This document shows, piece by piece, positions 57,191-64,000 of a stretch of DNA of 64,000 nt; position 1 is the stretch's first letter, and each line of letters starts with the position of its first letter. Origin of the DNA: Diadema setosum (taxonomy: Eukaryota > Echinodermata > Echinoidea > Diadematoida > Diadematidae). The DNA is taken from positions 13,308,787-13,372,786 of the forward strand of contig NC_092690.1 in NCBI RefSeq assembly GCF_964275005.1, written 5' to 3'. A program made the position numbers and the translations under genes. The notes under the pieces were generated by a model. It was given only the letters and a program-made list of their open reading frames with translations, ran no database searches and was not told where the DNA came from.

Positions 57191-58388
57191 CAAAACAAGC
57201 AAAAACAACAATCAACAAATTCGGAAGTCTTGAAAACTCTCATGCCCAGCAAAAAAAAAAAGACAAAGACGGAGTAATTTTCATCCGGATTTGGTGATCA
57301 TGAATGTATGGTTTCAAAGGCGGGAACAATATACAGGCTTCCACAGAAGTGAATGGTGATGAGTCTTTGCCTGAACAAGAGAAGACTACTACAGTGTATG
57401 ATGCCACATGCGTGTGATACAACAATATAAGAAAAATATAAAGAGAATTTCACATATTTTTAGTTTTTTGGAACGGATAATCTGATTTTCCCCAAATTTT
57501 CTCTAATGTGTCCTACTAATATTGCTGCATTCACTCAATCCACATGGACTTGTCCTTTAAGACAATATAGAGTATAGTCTATTATAGTGGTCACCCTGGT
57601 GGTCACTTCTGAACATGCATGATCATTTCCAAATGCCATGTAGCCGGCAATTGATTGGATGATGGTTTGCAAAGATTATTAAAGGGTGGAACATGCAAAT
57701 GAAATAGGTTGAAATGATATGAAATGAAATGAAATGAAATGAAATGAAATGAAATGAAATGAAATGCTATTAGATTTATTATGTTGTTGCAAGGTGGTGT
57801 TATACAAAATTTTCCATAGCACCGTGGGCTGCACCCTCAGAATACCGTGCTATATAAATAGAATTATATCTCTCTTGGAAGACAGTCGATACGAGTATTT
57901 ATGTATTAATTGGTCACTGATTGAGTGGGAGATACCCACTCTTTTATGCCGCTCAAGAAGACTTGTGAACTTCATCTAGAAGACAATAAAACAACCATCT
58001 TTGTACATATTGTACATCACTATCTGCTGTGAAGTTCTTTAGAAGTGTCAGCGTGTGGTAGTTGAACGTGGAAGGTACGCCAGTGTGCTGAAAACCATCA
58101 AGTTACAAACAGCCTAGATATCCTCTGTATGATTCAAAGGATGTCCACATCATTGAATAAAAAAAAGAAGACCCAAGTCCATCAAACAAACTGACCCCTT
58201 CACAAGAAATGTAAATATTCATTATGATAACAATATACGAACTAGTTTGTATTCAAAATGTTGCCTTACTATGACAGTTCATCATACAGTGGCATCTTAT
58301 TGGAAAAATTAAAAAAAGTTTCTGTTTTTTCATGTTTACAGAAACGTGTGTGTGTGTGTTTTTTTTATTATTATTATTATTATTTTAG
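57191..58388. other. Non-coding region upstream of the conserved exons
   Basis: It contains a GAAAT microsatellite (57711-57767), and a dispersed-repeat fragment at about 57470-57560 (TGCTGCATTCACTCAATCCA) with a relative at about 62395-62470. A TG run and ATT run (58346-58384) directly precede the splice acceptor at 58388. Earlier exons of the gene were not found. Confidence 0.45.
57711..57767. repeat. GAAAT microsatellite
   Basis: About eleven tandem GAAAT/ATGAA units. Confidence 0.95.
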
Positions 58389-58594
58389 CTTCGAGCTCTT
58401 TCACCGCTGTTTCGGAGCAAAACTCTTCCAGACGGAGATGGAGATTGCTTACGATCCCCGCGGTGGACCCATGGTGGATTACACCTGCGAAATTTTCGGT
58501 GTCAGTGTGGGCGTGTCCGTTACCAGAGCGATGAAGTACAAGGCGGAGTTTGAGAAAGAGGATGCAGAGGACCTTCTGAGAAAGAAACTGAAAG
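58389..58594 (+). CDS. Penultimate exon of a conserved eukaryotic protein (AAC4-like, tentative)
   Basis: An ATT-repeat plus TTTTAG acceptor precedes and GTAAGT follows. The 206 nt give one base of a split codon, then FELFHRCFGAKLFQTEMEIA, RGGPMVDYTCEIFGVSVGVS, VTRAMKYKAEFEKEDAEDLL and RKKLK plus a base. The VDYTCEIFGVSVGVSVTRAM region resembles a widespread uncharacterised eukaryotic family that I recall under the Dictyostelium name AAC-rich AAC4; the name is from memory. The last base pairs with GA at 60076 to make Gly, keeping phase. Upstream exons lie outside what I can identify. Confidence 0.85.
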
Positions 58595-59190
58595 GTAAGT
58601 GTCACGTAGAGTTTAGAAGTTAGGAAACTGGAGCGCAGAGAAAAACTTATAATGAGAGTACCGACCCCTGGGACCGATCCTCTTAAGAACCTGTGTCCTG
58701 AATTACGTAGCGATGTTGAAGTCATCATGGTCATTATAATCAATGTTTGCAGGGACCTGATGATAAAACCAAAAAGAGCGAGCAATTTGAGCATAGCACT
58801 GCAGCTCATTAGACAGAAAGGATTACACTAAAAGCAACGTACAGAAAGACAGACATGACAGACATGACAGACAAACAAACTTTAGTCACTTTAATAACGA
58901 ACAAACAGAAAAAATCCTTACTGGAGCAGCCTGGAAGTGAATTCATGTGCCAATGTAACCATAGTCTTACTCAGTCTTTTAAATTTGTAGCTGCACATTG
59001 TTGCAGAAAAATGTTAAATTCCTTCTGATCTGTGAGTAGTGGAGTTAACTTAAGAAATTTAAACGATATTGCTCTTGCGGTCTTGTCATGTTACTGGTAA
59101 CTTATGGCAAGGGCGAGAATATCTGTACTGAAAATTTCAAAAATTGCCAAAACTTTCACAATTATAACCGTTCCTTGTTTGTTTGGTCGC

Positions 59191-59223
59191 TTTTTTTTTT
59201 TTTTTTTTGGGGGGGGGGGGGGG
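59191..59223. repeat. T18 followed by G15 tract
   Basis: Adjacent T and G homopolymers inside an intron, the longest such pair in the window besides 27770-27808. Confidence 0.95.
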
Positions 59224-59629
59224 TTCGTGTTTTGACTCGACTGATATTGAAATTGAATGGATGATTTATTAGGTTCACAATTGAAATGTTACACGGAGCC
59301 GGCGAACTGCAGCACAGTATCCGCCTAAAAATCACTTAACCTCAATTTGTTTACCCTTTTACTACACTGAGTTTTACCGTTTTTATTAGTATTGTTGACA
59401 CTGTTAATACATGAGCATTGCCATTATGATCATGACGAATTAAAGCGTCTTGTATGTGCTGTCATAAGAATACAATATGATCTTCTCCAAATTTTATTAA
59501 ATCCATAGGAAAGAGACGAAAGTCCTTGCAGAACAGTGCAGTGGTGATCCATATTGGAGAAAAAATAAGGAAGTTATGAAATTTAAAGATTTCGGAATAT
59601 TTCAGAAAACCCTTCTTGAGCAGTCGTTA

Positions 59630-59900
59630 TGAATATTCAAATTAGCAAGTTGATGATGTCATGCTCTCACAATTTCTTAATCATTCCATATACGAAAACG
59701 ACAATATTCCCATATTTCAAAAGTATAAGACAAAACTTTCAAAACCATGCACTTTTTAAAGTTAGCTCTGATATATTTTGGTATGGTAATATGCTCTTAG
59801 CTGTATTGTCTAAAGATGGATTTTTTTCCGAATATCATTTACAATATTCACGGAAGCTTGTGAGGGCATAGCATCATCAACTCGCAAATTTGAATATTCA
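59630..59900. mobile_element. Intronic 271-bp MITE, TA target duplication
   Basis: TGAATATTCAAATTAGCAAG and its inverse with CTCGCAAATTTGAATATTCA form arms of about 41 bp (roughly 34 positions match), including GTTGATGATG and CATGCTCTCAC-like blocks. TA flanks both sides (59628-59629, 59901-59902). Non-coding. Confidence 0.8.
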
Positions 59901-60075
59901 TAGGGGAAAAAAATTCGAAGAAATGTGAAGGTTCAAAATATTATATCTTTCTTATTTCCCATTTGATTTCTGGCATTCTGTTGGATTCTTTTTCTTTTTT
60001 TTTTAGAGTTTATTTATTTTCAAGGTGGATTTCTTCTTTAAACGTTTCCATGTTTGTATTTTCATCTACAAACAG

Positions 60076-60305
60076 GATTACACCGTGCAACGCAGAATGC
60101 AAAGGACAGGTGGTCCAAAAAAGTTCTGCATATCTGGGCCACCTCGCCAGACGTCGCTGAGAAGCTCACTTCAGAGTACAAAAAGCTCTGTGAAGATGAA
60201 TCCTCAACTCATCTCACATCGGAGGTTTTCATCATAGTGACCGTCGTCAACGACGAACATCACTCGATGTTTAAATCACCAAAAAGAAAGAAAAAAGGAA
60301 AATAG
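60076..60305 (+). CDS. Last exon of the conserved eukaryotic protein (AAC4-like, tentative)
   Basis: TACAAACAG precedes the exon. With the leftover G it reads GLHRATQNAKDRWSKKVLHI, WATSPDVAEKL, TSEYKKLCEDESSTHLTSEV, FIIVTVVNDEHHSM and a lysine-rich tail ending at TAG 60303-60305. The WSKKVLHIWATS block continues the same family as the previous exon. The KSPKRKKKGK tail could act as a nuclear localisation signal. AATAAA signals follow at 60570 and 60653. Confidence 0.85.
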
Positions 60306-60569
60306 CAACCTCCGATTTTAATGGGCCAGTAGAGAAAGAAAGTCAGTCAGTGTTAAGCCCTGCGTCATGATTCTTTTTGTGTGGTTTTTTTTTTTTTTGA
60401 CGCTTTTTATAGCCTTTATTCAGACAAATCAAATGAAATTGTTACATTGTATAATGACACAAAATATAACTATAATACACTGTTTAACGGACAACAAAAG
60501 GTTGTGTGCAAAGTAGTATAGATAAAACATACATAAATTGTACACATTTGACATGATTCATGAAAGTAC

Positions 60570-60575
60570 AATAAA
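60570..60575 (+). terminator. Candidate poly(A) signal AATAAA
   Basis: First AATAAA after the stop of the conserved gene, 265 bp downstream. A second lies at 60653-60658. Confidence 0.4.
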
Positions 60576-60659
60576 CACCTCATACAGAAATGGAATATAC
60601 ATAATTCTATGACACTCAGCCTTCCTACTCGAGGAAAGGAGTCTCCAGTCTGAATAAAG

Positions 60660-60988
60660 ATTTTATCTAAAACAAATACAAAAAACGTGAGAGGTGATGG
60701 ACTTTCAAAATCTTTAAAATGTATTCTATTCACCAGCTATGAACATCATAATGACTAATATCTCTCTGGGTCTTATGCAAATGGAGATTCATAGCCAGAT
60801 AATGTTTGATGCAGTTTTAATGATATGAGGATCAGAGAAAAACAAACAAGTGTACGTTTACTATTTGATGTGAGCTAACGCCCTCTATTGGCAATGAAAT
60901 CACAGCAGCAAGCACTTACGGAAAATTTATCATAATTACTTTACACAATGTATAGATGAATCCGACTTCAGTGCACTGTATAACCTAA
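60660..60988. other. Non-coding spacer
   Basis: No exon. ACGCCCTCTATTGGCAATG at about 60880 faintly resembles the CCGCCCTCTTGCGGC box of the modules. Confidence 0.35.
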
Positions 60989-61271
60989 GGGGGTATCTCG
61001 CTGAGCTGCGAATATTTGCAAGCGTAGCGAATTTGGCTATAGGGAATCCCGGGGTTCGTTAAAAGTTGTAATCAAATTCGTAAACAGTTTTCTTTGTCCT
61101 ATCTAAAACGGTTTTTCTTGCCGCACAGAAATTTTGAACATGTTGAAGAAAAAAACTGTTTACGACAATGAAAACTGTTTGCAAATTTGATTGCACTACC
61201 TTTTTCATTTACGACGTTGATTACAACTGTTAATGAATCCTGGGCTAAACCCGCTTAGTGAGATACCGCCT
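60989..61271. mobile_element. MITE with GGGGGTATCTCGCTGAGC-type ends
   Basis: The left end GGGGGTATCTCGCTGAGC and right end GCTTAGTGAGATACCGCC are inverse copies. Further in, GAATCCCGGGGTTCGTTAAA with GTTGTAATCAA pairs with TTGATTACAACTGTTAATG and AATCCTGGGC, and AAACAGTTTTC pairs with AAAACTGTTT. The left arm has about 30 extra bases. Non-coding. Confidence 0.75.
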
Positions 61272-63122
61272 TTACGGCGGCCATTAACTGGGAGGCTTCC
61301 AAAGAAGAACAAAACACTTTCAATGGTTATGCAATGAGACAGATGCGTTGCTACGTCAGTACATAAATAATCTTTTGTTAGGCATATTTTAAGCCCCCAG
61401 TTATCATTTTCATAAAGAAAAAAAAACAGTCTATGTATGTGGTCGAAAAGAGAACCTGAAACAAGATGTATACTGTGTACCTTATCAGTATATGTAGCAG
61501 TTTGATACTAAGGTCTTGTAAACCTGCTTGGCGGTTGCCTTATTCGGTGCAAAAAAAAACCAACACACAACTCAAAACAAGAAGCTGTGCTGAAGATATA
61601 GAAGTCTGCATACGAGTAGGTTTATACTACATATAGTATTTTGTACTATTTTACATAATTTCCTTATCTTTTTTGTATACGTGTATGTATAAGAAAATCA
61701 GTGTGCAATCTCCATTGCGTTTTTCTTCCATTATGTTCTGAAATGGCTGATAGTTAAGTGACTTTTTAAGCTTTATGCTCTACTATTGTGTAAAAGTGGG
61801 ATTTTTAATGGAGGTCTGTGTTTAAGAATTCTTTGTTTTCCTCCGTGTAAACAGAAGACGACACTGACTAACTTATTTTCAGTCTCTGTGTTTAGCATGG
61901 TCAATTTTGATCGTCTATTTATAGTATATTATGTTTAATTCGCAGAGCGTGTATATATTCTTAACAGTCTTTCAATAGTATGTATCGTGTAAGCATTGTA
62001 ATATCAAAGCTTGCAATACGCTTGATTTGCCAAAGGACCAAAGGAAAATGTCTTCCCCGATGTGACTTGTCACTTTTCTTCAGGAAAACTGGTGCTTAAT
62101 GAACATAGGTGAATAAAATCAACACCTACTGAAGCATGATACCATATACATGAATGTATTTTTTTCTTTATATACATTAATATTTAACGTACTTAACTTT
62201 TCTAGCATAATGAAAAGAGCACTTGACTTACCTCTTTCAGAAATCATGGGAATACCCATTGTTATAGTAACAAGTCTATAAACTTCGTTCTTTTCATGCC
62301 AAATAAATTTTGTAGAATTCTCCATTTTTTCCTCCCTATGTTGTTGTCCAAAAATAATATCACGAACTGTATATAGAAGAATTCTTATCCAGCAATGATT
62401 AATCCTGTCCGATTTTCCTCAAACTTTCACTGATGCGTTCTATCAGTATTTCTGCATTCACTCAATATATTCACATCTTAACTGGTCTTTGGTTTCTCAC
62501 GTGAACACAGACGCTCGTGCACACAAAGGCAGGACAAACGACAAAAGACATTGGGAAGGGGCAATTAGAGAGAGAGAGAGAGATGGAGAGAGAGGGAAAG
62601 AAGGAAGGATGGAAAGAAGAAAGGAAGGAGGACTGTGGAAAGGAAGGAAGGATCCGCAGCAGCACATGGCGAGCAGTACACATTACCAGACGCCATTCAC
62701 TGACATGGGAACAGTAATTGACATTAGATAGATGATACAAATGAACTAATGAAAAAAAAAAATCAGGCGGACTAGAAAAAATGAAAATAACAACATAATC
62801 ACTGCATTATTTTGAAAAAAATAAAAAAAATGTCTAGACTCTAAGCAAGGTACTGTGACTCTACCCACCCCCCCCCCACACACACACACACAAACACATT
62901 TGTGGCTTTTAAAAGTAAAAGTAAAAGTAATTTTATAGTCTTATCATGTAAAAGATCCATGAAACACTGAATATCAATAAATCGACAGGCAAGATGGACT
63001 TTCACAGTTTCATCGAAAGTAGAGAAAAGGGATGGGAAATGAGGGAAATGAATGAAAACATCCTAGCTAACTTGGTGTACGGAGGATGTATCCCGGGCAT
63101 TTTTACTTACTCCTTGAATAAG

Positions 63123-63170
63123 GTGTGTGTGTGTGTGTGTGTGCGTTTCTGTGTGTGTGTGTGTGTTTGT
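63123..63170. repeat. TG microsatellite
   Basis: Two TG blocks with a short interruption. Confidence 0.95.
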
Positions 63171-63271
63171 ATTAATTTTGTTGTTGTGTTTTAAAGAAAG
63201 AAGAGAGAGGAAAAATGATAATTAGATAATTGATTAAAGAATTAATTATGCATCTCAATTATCATATAAAA

Positions 63272-63298
63272 AAAAATATATATATACATATATATGTA

Positions 63299-63333
<35 letters not shown>
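63272..63333. repeat. TA microsatellite
   Basis: TA-rich run with occasional C and G interruptions. Confidence 0.95.
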
Positions 63334-63689
63334 TACAGTAGGCCTACGTTGTTTTAAGAAATTCAACAAAACATACACACAATTCAAAGAAGCAAGAGAA
63401 GAAGCACAATATTGAATCAATATAATCATTTTACAAATTTAGTGCACAAACATACCTCAAAATATCCTGATTATTCTACTCCGATAAAACGTAAAAACGA
63501 TAAAAGTCCATTCTCAGGGAATCCCCAATCCTAGATACACCTCGAGAATTTCATGATCATAGGCCAGTCAGGAGTGTTTGACAACTGCAGTTACCCCTGA
63601 ATTTAATTGTTGCCGTTTTTATCTTTTCTTTTTTGTGTGTGAAACGCGATTGAGTGCCGCTGTTCATCGAGGGTAACAGCAACTCGCAC

Positions 63690-64000
63690 ATTTAGCGCAT
63701 ACCGCCCTCTTGCGGCAAGAGCTATAAAGAGTCTTACCCGATCATACCATGTTGCACTGATACAGTGGATCATACTAGTCGGCGAAGGTTTTCGACTTGA
63801 GGAGGTTTTCCAAGGTGAAAAGTCTCATTCTGTCGGAGACTAAGCATGGAATGGTCATATGCCAGTTTGGCTCTTTTAAACCATTCCAAGAACTTGCTCT
63901 GTCAAAGATGGCGGAAAAGATGATGAAATTGCCCAACGCTGGAAGGAGTTCGGTTGAGTCGGAGGTTAGGAGGAAAATGTTCAATAATGTCCGTTTTATT
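63690..64000 (+). other. Module copy 3: TATA-bearing promoter-like box and open PNAG reading frame (runs off the window)
   Basis: CCGCCCTCTTGCGGC (63702-63716) is followed by TATAAA (63723-63728). A frame open from 63779 to the window end reads FDLRRFSKVKSLILSETKHG, then FQELALSKMAEKMMKLPNAG and RSSVESEVRRKMFNNVRF. An AAAGATGGCGG context surrounds ATG 63908, a good start context that also looks like a YY1-type site. Unlike copies 1 and 2 there is no GTAAGT at the junction, so the frame continues. This is the best-preserved copy. Product unknown. Confidence 0.65.
63702..63728 (+). promoter_or_regulatory. Conserved box plus TATA element of module copy 3
   Basis: CCGCCCTCTTGCGGC is conserved in all three module copies (42143-42157 with one change, 55879-55893, 63702-63716). 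TATAAA follows only here. The reverse complement, CCGCAAGAGGGCGG, fits the CTCF core consensus at most positions. Regulatory function is inference. Confidence 0.45.

Larger units (their letters stand above)
58595..60075 (+). other. Intron of the conserved gene
   Basis: GTAAGT to AACAG, 1481 bp. It holds a T18-G15 tract (59191-59223), a MITE (59630-59900) and an AGACAGACATG short repeat near 58848-58880. Confidence 0.8.
61272..63689. other. Non-coding region with several microsatellites
   Basis: No supported exon. It holds GA-rich repeat (62567-62655), C9 plus a CA run (62868-62892), a TG run (63123-63170) and a TA run (63272-63333). The dispersed-repeat fragment at about 62390-62470 matches 57470-57560. 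The ORFs at 62471-62740 on both strands derive from the GA/CT repeat. Confidence 0.5.

Noticed and set aside
58336..58809. 157-codon minus-strand ORF
   Set aside because: Antisense to a well-supported exon and its flanking ATT and TG repeats.
62471..62740. ORFs on both strands around 62.5-62.7 kb
   Set aside because: They derive from a GA/CT simple repeat.

Overview
This is eukaryotic, intron-bearing, repeat-dominated DNA with no operons, no ribosome binding sites, no rRNA or tRNA genes and no CRISPR array. Its style suggests a marine invertebrate, most likely an echinoderm or another non-vertebrate deuterostome: spliced short exons, many different miniature inverted-repeat transposons (MITEs), frequent TACATGTA and TAGGCCTA words, tandem GCGAGCGA satellites, and a CR1/Jockey-type LINE. 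The species call is inference from style, not from a search.

Layout. 1-10 kb: three abutting low-complexity arrays built from different short hairpin-forming words (GTACCACAGG, ACCATAC, and GACGTC/ACTGGTCAT). The first is split by a 2.1 kb TA-flanked Tigger/pogo-like transposon that carries its own 450-bp tandem repeat. 11-14 kb: a possible minus-strand gene end (three phase-compatible exons). 15-26 kb: a plus-strand gene of unknown function, seen as four exons with matching splice phases. Its introns hold a 4.7-kb-spaced inverted repeat and a 1-kb palindrome, and its last exon is interrupted by a 353-bp MITE whose removal reopens the frame. 26-35 kb: mostly transposon relics, including a TTAA-flanked piggyBac-like MITE, a fold-back MITE made of GTACATATAAGTACC-like words, and a second Tigger-like element stuffed with about 24 copies of a 71-bp repeat. 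35-42 kb: an RNase H ORF from a 5'-truncated LINE, a Helitron-like element with a 3' hairpin plus CTAG end, minisatellites and a minus-strand LINE tail. 42-56 kb: a mosaic of a 162-bp GCGAGCGA satellite with higher-order structure, an apparently intact endonuclease-reverse transcriptase LINE (46,191-49,259, TATC-repeat tail), decayed tandem repeats, and a GC-rich TIR element. 56-64 kb: a decayed LINE endonuclease, the last two exons of a conserved eukaryotic protein (58,389-60,305), more MITEs and microsatellites.

Three copies (42.0, 55.7 and 63.7 kb) of an undescribed module combine a conserved CCGCCCTCTTGCGGC box, a promoter-like stretch and a short reading frame containing PNAG-x-x-SVESEV. 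This, the MITE-broken exon and the nested satellite-in-transposon structures are the most interesting things here. Most long ORFs in the satellites are artefacts of stop-free repeat units.
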